Positions 1-12,066 are shown, counted from the first letter of the stretch. The stretch is 64,000 bases of DNA from Turnera subulata (GCA_028386065.3 JAKUCV010004467.1:260381-324380), one strand, 5' to 3'. Translations and numbers: made by a program. Notes: generated by a model not told the origin, from the letters alone.

Positions 1-1549
1 TATATTTTGGCAAGTAATATATTTTATGGAAATAATTTTGGGAAAAATACATATATATGATATAATTTCTAGAAAAATTATGTTGTTTATTATTTTGGAA
101 AAAATATATTATTTTATGAAATATTTTGATTTAATAGCTTTGGAAATATATTTTTGTAACCTTATATACATACGAAATATTTTCGGAAAAAGGTTTAATT
201 ATGATAAATGGATAATTTCATGATAATATATACATAATCGAGATGTTTTACCGATAAGTTTGATTTACAGTTTATGGCATCATAGCATACCAATTATGTG
301 TATTTATGTGAGCATGTTGTTTTGTTGTATAGGTTTTGATATCGGGCAGTTCCCCGAGGAACCAGCTTCGGACCGGTTGATGTTTTCTGAGCTCAGTAAT
401 CGGCTAAGGTGAGGATGGATTTCCTTTGATATGTGCCTATATTATTCGGTTGTTGTGTTTGATGTTTGTTGCGCTGTTGAGTGTTGCATTTGCTGTGGTT
501 TGATTCGGGATGTTTATCCCAGTGCCTTGATTGATTTTGGGATGTTTATCCCCATGATTTGATTTTGGGATGTTTATCCCCGTGCATTGAGTTTTGGAAT
601 GTTTATCCCTGTGTCTTTTTGGTATAAAGAATAATAGATTAAATAATAAAATGTGATAAGGATGTCGATCCTTGGTTTTGGATTGGGATGTCTATCCCGG
701 TGTTTTGGTTAGGGATGTTGATCCCTGAGATTTGGTTTTTGGATGATGATGATATAATTGTCACGTGGTAAGTAGAGGTACGACCGGATGGTTAGAGACT
801 GTTTTGTGGTGGCAATGATCTGGGTTACTTGTGATGGGCATGTTGATGCCGGTTTGATTGGGATGTTGATCCCTGAGATTTGTTATTGGGATGTTGATCC
901 CGAGTTCTTTTTGATCTGGCACCAGGAACAGGTTGATAACCTGGTACGATCCTAGTTTATCCGTGACGGGGCCCAGAAAGATAAAATTGAAAATTGGATT
1001 TTTGTTTAAGTCTTTTTGGTCTTGGGCCAGTTTTGGTTCGAGTCTTTTGGATTGGTATATTTCGGTTGTTATACCTGTTTTCGACCTTGAGTATTTTATA
1101 GTGTTGCATATTGACTGTCTATCCATGATTGTACTTAAATGTACCGGGGAGCACTTCGGACTCACCCCTCACCTGCGGGCTATCATCCCGTAGGTTGGGT
1201 TATTTGTGGTTCAGGTATGATGCATTCCAGACAGGCTGCGGTGTTATCCCTCGGACAGGACTCGGATCCATTAGATTGCATCAGGTTTTGCATATGGTGT
1301 CTTGAGATTAAAATTGCTTCCGCTGTGCTATTGTTGATGTCCCCGAGGTCGGGCGACGTGTTTTGATGTTGGGCCGAAAAGCCAGATTTCTGATGTTTAT
1401 AATGTGATATTGAGCCGTTGGGCCGGTTTCTCTGATATAATCATTGATATTATCTTTGGGCCATTGGGCCGTATTTCGTGTTGTATTTACTGTTGTACAG
1501 TTCCGGCACGTGTTTACTGAGACTGGTAAATACGGGTCGGGGTGTCTCA
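1..1549 (+). mobile_element. 3' part of a long LTR (A-type, family with elements A and B)
   Basis: This stretch matches the 3' half of the LTRs at 14736-18735 and 20467-23034 in order: an AT-rich part, the GGGAT palindrome array, the segment ending CTTCCGCTGTGC, and an end in GGGTCGGGGTGTCTCA. It ends with CA at 1549. The DNA that follows has no primer-binding site like those after the LTRs of elements A and B, so this is a 3' LTR or a solo LTR. Its start lies outside the window, so target-site duplications cannot be checked. It has no credible coding sequence. Confidence 0.85.
497..905 (+). repeat. Array of short palindromes GGGAT-N4-ATCCC inside the LTR
   Basis: About nine copies of a 14-bp dyad lie in 400 bp, for example at 507-520, 539-552, 567-580, 685-698, 712-725, 860-873 and 888-901. 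The arms GGGAT and ATCCC stay fixed while the centre varies (GTTT, GTCT, GTTG). At 658-671 the outermost pair is weakened in both arms together (AGGAT with ATCCT). The same array recurs in the LTRs at 14736-18735, 20467-23034 and 25463-28105 and, reversed, in 8927-11977. It could act as hairpins in RNA or as a binding site in DNA; the function is unknown. Confidence 0.8.
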
Positions 1550-2637
1550 AATTTCATCATGTGTGCGATGTAGAGACTGACTAATGCATTTATCAATACA
1601 CAAAGTCAATTTCGTTCTTGTCACAAGTACATTAATAAATTTATACCTAGTAATAATATTACTACGATACTAAAATGTTACATATTTATAGTATACTTAT
1701 AAAATATATTAATATACATGATAATATATATAACTAAAAAGGAGTCAATGAAAATTTACAATAATAATGTTTATACATTACTAAACTTCTGCATGTTCAA
1801 AGTATATCTATAAAAATATATGCTTTATATCTATAAAAAAATTTATTTATAAAATGTAATAATATAAGAGTTAATAAATTTAATGATTCTCATAAAAAAT
1901 ATTAATACTTTTTGAATGAAATATAATAATTATAACCAAATAAATATTTGAGATATTATAGCTTGCAAATATTTAAGTGATGTATAAATAATATTAGGCG
2001 TGTAGAAGATACATAACCGGACATTTTCATATTGGTGATTGTTTATCTTTAGTTTTAAAGGTCAAGGTTCGAGTGCTACTTAAATTGTTTTGGCGAAATA
2101 ATATTTGTGTGATTGGACTCCAAGTGTAATTTTATAATATTATTTGACATAAACTGTTAATTGAGATTTTTTTTTGTTATTTAAGTAAAATAATTAATCT
2201 TAAAGGATTATTTTGCAAGATAAAATATGAAATTTAAAAATATAAATAAATAATAAATTCTAATTGTTCCAGGCCTGTAAAGGTTTTTAGTACCCAAAAG
2301 GCCAAAACTTGTGCATAGGTGCCATAGAATTCCCCATTTTGTTTTGGTCAAAATACTCATAAATAGACTTTTCCTCAATTCCCAAATAGGTATAGATAAT
2401 CTACTTATCTACTTATTAATTTCTCACATTGATTGTTTTTGCCTAATGGATTGACACCCTACATAAATTTGTAAGAGTCATATAAGTGTTGAGAATTTGC
2501 TGCCCACCAAAGATCATAATTATGGCATTTATGACGTTCATTGTTATTTTCGTCCTCGCCTTTATATGAGTTTTTCTATATGTGCGATATTTTTGTCCAG
2601 ATCTTTTGTAGCTAGGTGTGGAATTTTTAATTCGATA
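1550..2637. other. AT-rich intergenic DNA, nothing recognised
   Basis: There is no long ORF, repeat terminus or RNA gene that I can support in this stretch. Confidence 0.6.
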
Positions 2638-2948
2638 TGTTAGGGGAATTGCAGTGATGTGCTAGTAGATGTGCTAGTAATTGTGCTACTCCACTTGCTA
2701 CTTGATATCCTCAATGATTGAACAACACAGGCTATATAAGGTCTAGAGCAATCAAGGCAAAGGTATGAGAGCAAGCTCTCACCCTCACTCGTCAGCAATT
2801 CCTATTTTTAGATCCATTACTCATTTAAATACCGGAATATATGTATATACACCCTAGGTCTCCAAGCCTACTTTTTTTTTTATATATATTGTATAGGGTG
2901 ACAAATATATAACGATACTCCTAATCTAATCAAAATCCTAAGCCAACA
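2638..2948 (+). mobile_element. Possible Copia-like solo LTR
   Basis: A 311-bp segment starts TGTTAGGGG and ends AAGCCAACA, which are short inverted ends with TG...CA typical of Copia LTRs. It contains a TATA motif (GCTATATAAG, 2731-2740) followed by a C/T-rich stretch, as in an LTR U3-R region. The 5-bp flanks (CGATA and ATTTA) do not match, and no primer-binding site follows, so this is at best an old solo LTR. Confidence 0.4.
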
Positions 2949-4002
2949 ATTTAATGTCCATTTGCAAGATGAACTACCTCCCTCCCTTGCGTTTTAATTC
3001 TAGTTTAAATTTTGTCACAAATATCAATATTATAATTAAAATAACCTAAAATTTTTAATATAATAAAATTTAATTAAACCATCATCCGCTAAAAGAGTTA
3101 TTTACTAAATTTTTCCCCTCGCATATTATTCAATAACGAAATTATGATTAAAATTTAAAGAATCAATGCTACCTAAGAATTTTAAAACGATAAGTAATTT
3201 GAAACAAACTTAAACCAAGCTCTAAAGCAGCAATAAAAGGAACACCTTCTATGGATCCCATATTCTTTTCTTTTTTAACAATGCTTCATCAATTTAATCA
3301 AAGAAAGGAAGAAATTCATTCTCAATGATGTTACACAATCCCTAGGCATGTTTGAGTCTTCCATGTTCAAAAAATATTGACATAAAAGCAAACTTAGCAA
3401 GACAGCCATGTGCGCAATTAGTTCTCCTACTAACTCTCTAACATATTTTAGCAAGTCATGAGACTTACTATACAAAAGACTCCTAATTTTTTTAAAAACA
3501 ATAGACCTACTAGTTGTGGAAAAAGTCCTGGTGTATTCTATAACTTAACACCAATATCATTTTTAAGTCTTACAATTTTAAAGAGGAGCATTCTAAGTCT
3601 TATAACTTTTGTTTGTAAATCATACTTAACAGCGTTATTCTACTCTAACCGTTAATTAAAATTGATAAGTAAAGCAAACTATAGCAAACAACAGATTAGA
3701 GATCTGAGGATACATAATTGAAGATCTAATGAACAAAAGTATGAGAAAAAGTTAACCTAATAATTTTTCCCAATCTACGACAAACAAACACACAGCGAGA
3801 TCTATTTCCTTCAAAAAAAGGATTTACAACAGCACTCTACTCTCGCGGGCGTCATAACCTGTATCGTCCGTGTAACAACCACCAAGCCAACAGGTGAAGG
3901 CGATGCATACCTGTGGGGTGAAATATCTCTTTGTTGGCAAATTTTTGCGGTAGACAAAGAATTGTTCTTGAGGTCGATTCTTCCTCCATGGCTTTTGGCT
4001 CC
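2949..4002. other. Intergenic DNA, no gene recognised
   Basis: The stretch is AT-rich with short stop-interrupted ORFs only. The part near 3811-4002 read on the minus strand may belong to the old LINE leader described at 4989-5250, but I cannot recognise a protein in it. Confidence 0.5.
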
Positions 4003-4988
4003 CATAGTTTTATTTTTTTTTTTTTTTTTGGTCAAGGTCAATGACCGGGAAGTATATTAAAAAATATACGTGAGCTGAATACATGATTAGAAGACGTTAG
4101 CTCAATTCGCCTTCTATCTTATACAAGAAGCATGATAAACATAATATGACAGTACATGACAAGGGATCAAAGTCCCTAACATAGAAAAACTGAAAACAAA
4201 CTCTAGAAACTGGCTGAGGTGCAACAGAAACGGAAAATAATCATGTCCCGGAAAGAAGCTGGGTCAGTGAGGTTGGGGAGGAACCGTCCGCCGGTCCACG
4301 TCCATACTGGAGCTGGACGCGCCGGGAGAGAAGATTAGGCGGTGGCACTCTTCGCCCAGGACCACGGCTGTGTGGTTTTGAGATTTCCGAGATCGGGGGC
4401 GGGGGTCGGTTTGGTTGAAGTTCGAGGAGACGACTGGGTAGTTGGTTGAGGCAATACCTGGATGGGAAATAGGTCCAATGTGAGTCAGGGATATATCAGG
4501 AGTAGACAAGTGGGGTTGGGCATTGGACACATCGCTTAGGGTTTGTCTCTTAGGGTTGTCTTTTGTGAGTTTAGGGATTTTCACCGGTTGAGACTTTTTC
4601 ATGGGTTGTTTTTGGAGTCGGGTGTGAAGTTTGCTTTTGGATTTCTTGATAGACTCCTCCCCGAGGAAATCTAGCAAGGTGGGTAAGGCAGGGGGTTGTT
4701 CAGGAGGGGGCTGGTGCTCAATGGAAGGTGGTAGAGCGGGCGGGTCTGGGGTCGGAGTCACCACTGGAAAAACCATATTTGAGGTTGGTGACGGTTGGGG
4801 GGGTGCATCAGGAATAGGGAGGATGTCCGGCACACGGGCTTCAGGCCCAGCATTACTCAGGAGATGAAATCGGTTAGACGGCCGACCAGGGTTGGGCGGC
4901 ACTGGGGAACTCTGGGTGCTAGGGACTTGTCGTCGTGGTGGACGCCTAGACATTCTTGGTGCATTCATCCACTCGCATAGTTTTATTT
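4003..4988 (-). mobile_element. LINE-derived retroposon with 13-bp target-site duplication
   Basis: CATAGTTTTATTT occurs at 4003-4015 and again at 4976-4988. Between them, on the minus strand, lies a proline/serine-rich ORF segment (ending at the stop near 4264), a 3' UTR-like stretch and a poly(A) tail (T-run at about 4013-4030) after GGTCATTGACC. This is the structure of target-primed retroposition. The proline-rich ORF resembles the linker of plant L1 ORF1, but no zinc knuckle or reverse transcriptase is present, so the copy is truncated or internally deleted. An uninterrupted frame of 303 codons (4264-5175) runs across the insertion boundary and is therefore not one gene. Confidence 0.75.
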
Positions 4989-5250
4989 GAATCACCAAAA
5001 AAGGTGAAAGAACACCCGACGGAGAAAACACACCCACAAAAAATAGGACTAAACTCACAAAAAATGAGACTAAACCCACAAAAAGTGAGAATAAAACAAC
5101 AAAACTGAAAAAAAAAAAAAAACTAATTGGTGGGGGGCTTACAGCCGGAAAAAGAGTCGTCGGCGGCAGCCCCAATATGTAGATCTAGAATTTTTCTCTG
5201 AGAGAAAGAGAGAAAGGAAAAAAACCCTAGAGACAAAAGGATAGCAAGAC
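4989..5250 (-). mobile_element. Probable 5' leader of an older LINE (host of the inserted retroposon)
   Basis: On the minus strand this reads a CT-rich leader, then GGGGCTGCCGCCGACGAC, a T-run ending CAG, and three diverged repeats of about 23 bp (plus strand 5029-5095, CACAAAAAATGAGACTAAAC type). That mix resembles 5' regions of plant L1 elements. The LINE fragment at 4003-4988 is inserted just downstream of it. No ORF1 domain is visible, so the assignment is tentative. Confidence 0.3.
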
Positions 5251-6158
5251 AATCATGTGTAAAATTAGCTCTCCTACTAACATGCTACAGCAAGTCATAA
5301 GACTAACTTAGTCGGGGCAAAGCTCCAAATGCCAAATGAGAAATAATAAAAAGCTTCCTAATTCTTTTTTTAAATGGACGTAGTACTTGTGCCAATGGAT
5401 CCCAGAGTTTGTTAATGGACATAGTAAATATTGTTAGGCTTGGAAAGTTCTTAATAGGATAACGAAGCTACTTTCGATCAGCTGAAACAAAATCAAATGG
5501 GGTAGCCTGTAAAGTAAAGATCAATGCTCTCGGCCCTTTGGAAGAGAAAGGTAGACCCAACAGTAGCCCGTAATCCACGTTAGAAAAAATTGTACTCTAT
5601 TGAACATGTTTCTTAGCTCTCTTTTTTTTTTTTCAGTTTTCTAGTAGAAAATAAAAATTAGAAAAAATAAAAAAGAGTTAGAAATTCTGAAATATTTTCC
5701 ACAACTAAACACGCCCTATGGATTCCTCAACAATTATTCCTCAAAACCAATAATTTCGCACCAAAATTGGCAAAGAGATCTGGATAGCATTTCCAAAAAC
5801 AGATTTGATTTAAGACAAAAAAAATTTAGGCCTGGAAATTAGGAGCCACCATATATATTCTCTTCCCTTTGTATATGCCTGAAGCGACAGAGAGATTTCA
5901 TTAACAACGGAAGAACAAAAGCACAAAGGTAATATTGCCGACTTAGAGACTTGAGCTTACCATACAGAGTAGGGATTCCGAATTAAAAAGGTAAAGAAAC
6001 GTACGAGAAAGGTAATGACGAGTAAGAGAGTGGACTATACCATATAAACCCTTACAGGATATACGTACACATCAAGATCGGTAGATCAACGAACATAATT
6101 ACGTAGCAAGATCATTATCTCTATATTTGAAACCCTGTTTTCCAAATCACAAAGAACA
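5251..6158. other. Intergenic DNA upstream of the FLZ gene; possible small MITE
   Basis: Between about 5593 and 5716 an AT-rich core is bounded by AACATGTTTCTTAG on the left and CTAAACACGCCC on the right. These ends are partly complementary and look like a decayed Harbinger-type MITE. The rest has no recognised feature. Confidence 0.3.
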
Positions 6159-6166
6159 TATAAATA
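6159..6166 (+). promoter_or_regulatory. TATA box of the FLZ gene
   Basis: TATAAATA lies 64-71 bp upstream of the ATG at 6230, which leaves a 5' UTR of about 35-40 bases. Spacing and match fit a plant RNA polymerase II core promoter. Confidence 0.6.
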
Positions 6167-6229
6167 CCAAGCTTTGAGGGGGTGTGTGTCATCAGATCAC
6201 AGAGTTAATTTTGGTGTGCAGGTATAGCA

Positions 6230-7874
6230 ATGTCGGCGGCGTCTTTGAGCAAAGCTAATTTGCAGTCAGGAGGTGATGTTCATCATCATCGGCAACCCCA
6301 ACCCCATAACTTCTTGGAGTGGTGTTACCGTTGCAAGACTAGGATGGAGGCCACTTCAATTGTGTACATGTACGGGTAAGTCTCTTCTTCCTCTTCTTCT
6401 TCTTTTTTTTTTTTTTTCTCTTTTATGTTCTGCCATTCTTAATTGTTTAGTACTCCCTGATTATGAAATTTTTTTCAACAGTCAAGAGTTTGATGTAACC
6501 CTTGAAGTTTTAGACAGTTGATGTCGTTTATAGGCTAGCCTTTGGTATTAGTGCCTCAAAAAGTTCGAAATAACTATTAAAATTTTGGACAGTCCTTTTC
6601 TTTTTTTTTTTTTTTTTGATGAACACAGTTGATGTCTTTTTGATGTAGACTAGCCTATTCCTAAAAAAAAAAAAAATGTAGCCTAGAAATTATACTAGTG
6701 CGAAAAGGAAAAAGAACTATTGAAATTCTTTCCTGTGACCTATGGATTGTAAAATTTGATTGCTTTTACTTGTATCGCAGCACATCGACAAGTAATAAGA
6801 ATCCCTGTTCTTCTTTTTTGGTCAAAAGCATCGTTCTCACACTCTCTTGCAGCTGTTAGTTGATTTGGCTTATGGAGGAAAGTGATTTGCTTAGAGTTGG
6901 CTGTATCAGCAGGAAAAATTAAGGTGTCCATATACTTTATAAAATAAAAAATAAAGGAAAGAAATAATGGGTGTTAGTTATATGCCTCAACAAGTTTTGT
7001 ATAATACGTCTATTTAATTTTTTTCTATATGTACCCCCCAAAAAGAAAAGTCTATAGAAACAAAAAATAAAAAATATACACTGAAAGATCTGATATTCTT
7101 GGCCGGATATTATGAAGGAAATAAAAACAATCTAACGATATGTGGATTTTAATATAATCTTGAGCTTCTCTCTCCCTCTATTTTTTTTTATACATAGGAG
7201 CCAAAGAAACCTTCAATATCCTACGGAGTCAAATCTCGATCGATCCCTCACTTTATGTAACACTATATTCTATTAAAAGGATCCTCGGAACTGAATATAA
7301 CATATTTTCTTTCCAAAATAAATAAAGCAAACCTAGCTAGACATCTCTAAATCAGATATATTATCCTATATTACCTTTTTGTTACAGCCTTGCCTTTGAT
7401 ATTACAGGGGTCTGGAGATTTTTTTTTTCGCATACCAAAAATATTAGAGGCAGTGCAAATTTCATCGCAATATTCCCCAAAAGAAAAAAAAAAAACAAAA
7501 TCATCGCAATATGAAAAAAAAGTCAAAAGCATATCACAGTACTCATAAACTAATTAAGAAGCATATGATAGCAATCTTCAAATTTTCAAATTTCTTCCTG
7601 AAATTATATACATGTTCATGAAAGCTTCCTCCTGCAAAAACTATTACTAGAGCCTTGAACTGCAAAATATTATTGATTCTTTTATAAATTCAACGAGGCA
7701 TCGATTAGCATAAAAAATACAAAATATTATTTACACGGACTGATATATTTTTCTTCGAGGTTATGCAGAGACTTCCATTGCTTTTGTAGCCGATTGTGCC
7801 GCGACCAACAGATGAGAAGTGACGATGCAAAGCAAGAGCATGATAAGTTAGATGAGACTCATTTATCCAATTGA
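6230..7874 (+). CDS. FCS-like zinc finger (FLZ, DUF581) protein, two exons
   Basis: Exons are 6230-6375 and 7769-7874, joined at GT (6376) and AG (7768), giving 83 residues. Exon 1 ends in the first half of the FLZ finger (residues about 28-48: FLEWCYRCK ... IVYMY). Exon 2 supplies the second half, FCSRLCRDQQM, so all four zinc-binding cysteines are present (CxxC and CxxxC). The split within the finger, just after MYG, is a usual intron position in this family. FLZ proteins are known as adaptors that bind SnRK1 kinase subunits in sugar and stress signalling. The protein is shorter than most members and has one extra residue between GD and FCS. The 1.4-kb intron holds T-runs and a diverged duplication (about 6513-6590 and 6625-6740). 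Both exons are short, which makes the gene easy to miss. Confidence 0.8.
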
Positions 7875-8926
7875 TTAAGAATCAAAAGGCACTTAATCGT
7901 ATGTTAGCTTATTTCTTTAAGAACAATATATATCATGGATTATTGCTTCCTATTTGTTGTTTTTTTTGTTGTTTTGAATTCTAGTGGACCTAGTTTATGG
8001 TTTGAGCTTGTAGACTTGTTATTAGTCATGACCAAAGATAGAACCTGTTTAAGTGTGAGTGGTGAATCCCACATCGGAGAGAAAGAGGTCAAGTGAGTAA
8101 CATATAAGTGAAGTGGACCCATGTACCCAATACCTTGAGGTTTTGGGTTACAGAGTGGTGTCCTGGTCACGCGTATGGAACTCACTTGGGCCTCGCGTAT
8201 AGTCTCCCCGATTTTCGGGCGACTCCCGGTTCTCAACACTATTACTTTAAGCAATTTGATTTATTGAATTTTTAATCAATTAATCGATAAATTTATTTCC
8301 CTTTACTTTGTTAGTGTATATTAATCTTATTGCTACACTTTTAGTGTTCGTTAATGCCATCTCTTAAGTAAGCAAAGACGTTTAATCATTGTTCTAAACT
8401 TCTTATGGAAAAAATTATCTTTTCGCCATTTATACAAGTGGCATGGTCAATATCGTAACTAAGATGTACCAAAATAATATCGTAACTAAGGGTTTACTCT
8501 TCCGGTTTGTTTTGGAAAACTAGTTTTTGGCGAGTGCGATGCATATGATAATTTATAACATAATTATACTTTAAAAATATTAATTGTTAAAAAATAATAA
8601 GTAAATTATATAAATAAAAGTAATTAAACTACATTATAAACAAATTGAGTAAGGAGTAGTAGTGATTTGTTTTTGTAAATTTTGACTTATTTATTAATTT
8701 TTTCTAATTTTACATAAATTTGGCCGTAATTTTATTATTTTAACGAAATTATTGATATTGTTTATGATTTGATTTATAATTTTAATTATTTTTTGTATAG
8801 AAATATTAATATTACTATCGGCTTTTAAAAACTCATCCTCATCTTTAAAGTTGGACAGGGCTGTGAACCAGCACCCAAATTACATCACTTTACATACTCT
8901 AAGGATGAATTTTCCATCAATAAATT
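7875..8926. other. Intergenic DNA downstream of the FLZ gene
   Basis: Apart from the LTR-like repeat at 8046-8244 this is AT-rich DNA without a recognised gene. Confidence 0.5.
8046..8244 (+). repeat. Possible small solo LTR or TRIM-like repeat
   Basis: The segment contains AATCCCACATCGGAGAG, then CATATAAGTG, and ends GGTTCTCAACA. A 'tCCCACATCGG' phrase near a TATA-like motif, with TGTT...AACA ends, is common in small plant LTRs. No matching target-site duplication was found. The minus-strand ORF across it (7940-8254) is not credible. Confidence 0.35.
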
Positions 8927-11900
8927 TGAAACTACCCGACCCGTATTTACCCGAAAAAAGCAATTACCGAACAACAGTGCCGACACGTGGCACATTGTAA
9001 ATATCAGAAATAACGGCCCAACATCAAATACACGTCACCCGATCTCGGAGACATAGACACATAAATCCGGCCCATCGGCCCAATATCAAAAACACGTCAC
9101 CCGAGCCCAGGGACCCAAAATATAGCACAGCGGAAGCATTTAATCTCAATATCATCATATGTAAAACCTGATGCAAACTAATGGATCCAAGTTCTGTCCG
9201 AGGGATAACTCCGCAGCCTGTCTGGAATGCATCATACCTGAACCACAAATAACTCAACCTACGGGATGAAAGCCCGCAGGTGAGGGGTGAGTCCGAAGTG
9301 CTCACCAACCATGGATAGACAATCAATATGCAACACTATAAAATACTCAAGGTCGAAAACAGGCATAACAGCCAAAATATTCCAATCCAAAAGACTCGAC
9401 CCAAAACTGGTCCAAGACAAAAAAGACTTAAACAAAAATCCAATTTCCAATTTTATCTTTCCAGGCCCCGTCACGGATAAGCTAGGGTCGTACCAGGTTA
9501 TCAACCTGTTCCTGGTGCCAGATCAAAAAGAACCCGGGATCAACATCCCAATAACAAATCTCAGGGATCAACATCCCAATCAAACCGGCATCAACATGCC
9601 CATCACAAGTAACCTAGATCATGGCCACCACAGTCTCTAACCATCCGGTCGTACCTCTACTTACCACGTGACAATTATATCATCATCATCCAAAACCAAA
9701 TCTCAGGGATCAACATCCCTAACCAAAACACCGGGATAGACATCCCAATCTAAAACCAAGGATCGACATCCTTATCACATTTTATTATTTAATCCATTAT
9801 TCTTTATACCAAAAAGACACAGGGATAAATATCCCAAAACTCAATGCACGGGAATAAACATCCAAAAATCAAATCATGGGATAAACATCCCAAAATCAAT
9901 CAAGGTACTTGGATAAACATCCGGAATCAAACCACAGCAAATGCAACAATCAACAGTGCAACAATCATCAAACACAACAACCGAGTAATATAGGCACATA
10001 TCAAAGGAAATCCATCCTCACCTTAGCCGATTACTCAACTCTGAAGACAATAACCGGTCCAAAGCCGGCTCCTCGGGAAACTGCCCGATATCAAAACCTA
10101 TACAACGAAACAACATGCTCACATAAATGCATATAATTGGTATGCTATGATGCCATAAACTGTAAATCAACTCATCGGTAAAACATCTCGATTATATATA
10201 TATTATCATGAAATTACCCTTTTATCATAATTAAACCTTTTCCGAAAATACTTCGTATGTATATAAGGTTACAAAAATATATTTCCAAAGCTATTAAATA
10301 AAAATATTTCATTAAATAATATACTTTTTTCCAAAATAATAAACAACATAATTTTTCTGGAAATTATATCATATATATGTATTTTTCCCAAAATTATTTT
10401 CATAAGATATATTACTTAACAAAATATAATTACCAAATATTATTATCTTTAGAAAACCATATTTCCAGAAAAAATTAATCACACAAAATTATTTTCTGAA
10501 AATAAATATGAATTTATAAATATACATATATATATTTTTGAAAGGTAAAATACTTTTCCAAACAATTATATATCAAAGTAATTATATATTTTCAAAACTA
10601 TTACTTTTGTATACCATAAATACATATTTTCTAAAAGGTAATCAGTTACCATAATTTTCCAGGGAGAATAACATATACATAAATTTTCCAGAAAGTATTT
10701 TCATGATATATATATTTTTTCCAAATAATAATATTTTTTCCAATTCATAACTTAATTATTTATCAAAGTATATATATATATATTTTTCTCAAAATACCTG
10801 AATTAAACTGACCATAATTTTCTCAAAATAAATATATATATATTTTAGAATTTAATTAGGTTTCCAGAAATTATAAATACATATTTATATATATATTTTA
10901 AAAAAAAAAGAAATCCGACTGGGCCATGAATAGTGCCGGCCCAGACCAAGGCAGCAGGCCCGAAGCACAGGCCCACGCCCGGCCTGGCACGAAACCAGCC
11001 ACTGCCCAACCCAGGTCATAACCCGATCCACAAGCGCCCGGGTAAAACGCGGGTCGCGGGTCTGCTCACATTGAGTTGCAGCGGCGGGCGACGGCGGCGA
11101 TGCGACGAGAGGCAAGCGGTGCGAGGATCAGACAGCGACGGAACGCGGCATGGGAGGAAGCTGCGGCGCGGCGACGTCGTGGTGTAGTCGTCGGCAGCAG
11201 CGCGGGGAAGCAGATCCGCCGGGTTCTGTCGCGGGTCAACCTCTCCTGGAGGCGCGTCCAGCGGCAGAAGGAGGAGGAAGCGACGGGGTCGAGCTCGCGA
11301 CGACACGGCGAGCACACTGACGAGGGAGATGGCACGAGACACGGCGCCGATCTCTTCGACGTGCACAATGACCGTGAGGAGGAAGGTGACGACACTGTTC
11401 ACAGGGGTTTTTTTTTCTTTTCTTTTTTTCTTTTTTTCTTCTTTTTTTTCTTTCATTTTCTGTATATTTTTTTTCTTTTTTTTCCTCTCCTTTTTCTTTT
11501 CTTCTTCCTCTCTGTTTTTTTCCGATTTTCCTCTTTTTTTTTCTTTTCTTCTCTTTTTTTTTTCCTTTTTCTCTCCTTTTTTTCCTCTCTTCTTTTCTCT
11601 CTTTTCTTCTTCTTTTCTTCTTCTCTTTTTCTCTTCTCCTCTGCCTCCTTTATACTAGTGTATCAGCCGCCTGCATAATTGAGCTCAATTATGCAGGTTT
11701 GGCTGCATATGGGGCGAGTCTAGACCGGACCAGAAAATAACTGCATACCCCCTTAGTTATTTTTCGGTGTGATTTTTTGAGGATTTCGGGACCCAAAAAA
11801 TACCAACTTTGGTCCGTAAAATCCACGGAAAAATCCCGAGCGCGGGAAAAACTTCGGTTCCGAAAAACGATGCCCGATTTACCTTAAATTAATTACCCAA

Positions 11901-11977
11901 GATTAATTCATTTGGTTCACTGTATAACGACTTTTACAGTCCCGGTAAAAATCCAAATTTTTTCCCGGGCTGTTACA
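8927..11977 (-). repeat. Long LTR, minus orientation (3.05 kb)
   Basis: Read on the minus strand it begins TGTAACAGCCCGGG (11977 downward) and ends GGGTAGTTTCA (8927). It holds the T/C-rich tract (about 11405-11640 on the plus strand), a GC-rich segment, an AT-rich segment and the reversed GGGAT palindrome array. ORFs in the GC-rich and pyrimidine tracts are compositional and not genes. Confidence 0.85.
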
Positions 11978-12049
11978 TTCTACCCACCTTAAAAAAAATT
12001 CGTCCCCGAAATTCCTTGTCTTATCCGTGGGTCCTACCACGATAAACTT

Positions 12050-12066
12050 CTGGTACACTCTACCAG
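12050..12066. promoter_or_regulatory. Perfect 6-bp dyad between LTR and ORF-A (hairpin 1)
   Basis: CTGGTA-CACTC-TACCAG is a perfect inverted repeat. The equivalent sites at 14648-14664 and 40292-40308 read CTGGCA...TGCCAG, so both arms changed together at one position. The copy at 25376-25392 has one broken pair. It lies about 100 bp upstream of ORF-A. Confidence 0.55.

Noticed and set aside
497..905. Regularly repeated palindromes as a CRISPR array
   Set aside because: Irregular spacing, 14-bp units, plant nuclear context inside an LTR.
1550..1564. Flank AATTTCATCATGTG resembles TAATTCATCATGTG at 19928
   Set aside because: Considered as a shared insertion target or a duplicated locus, but similarity ends after 14 bp, so it is probably chance.
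2060..2085. AAGGTTCGAGTGC as a tRNA B-box
   Set aside because: No A-box or cloverleaf can be formed around it.
4264..5175. 303-aa proline-rich ORF on the minus strand
   Set aside because: It crosses the target-site duplication of a LINE-derived insertion, so its first and second parts have different origins.
6740..6931. Minus-strand ORF and a CAG-bounded segment first considered as FLZ exon 2
   Set aside because: It carries no FCS motif; the true second half of the finger lies at 7769-7874.
11076..11678. Long ORFs in the T/C-rich tract (also 19227-19627, 13257-13619, 39661-39933 and 45194-45397)
   Set aside because: Low-complexity Phe/Ser or Lys/Glu translations of a pyrimidine tract that recurs in every LTR or junction.
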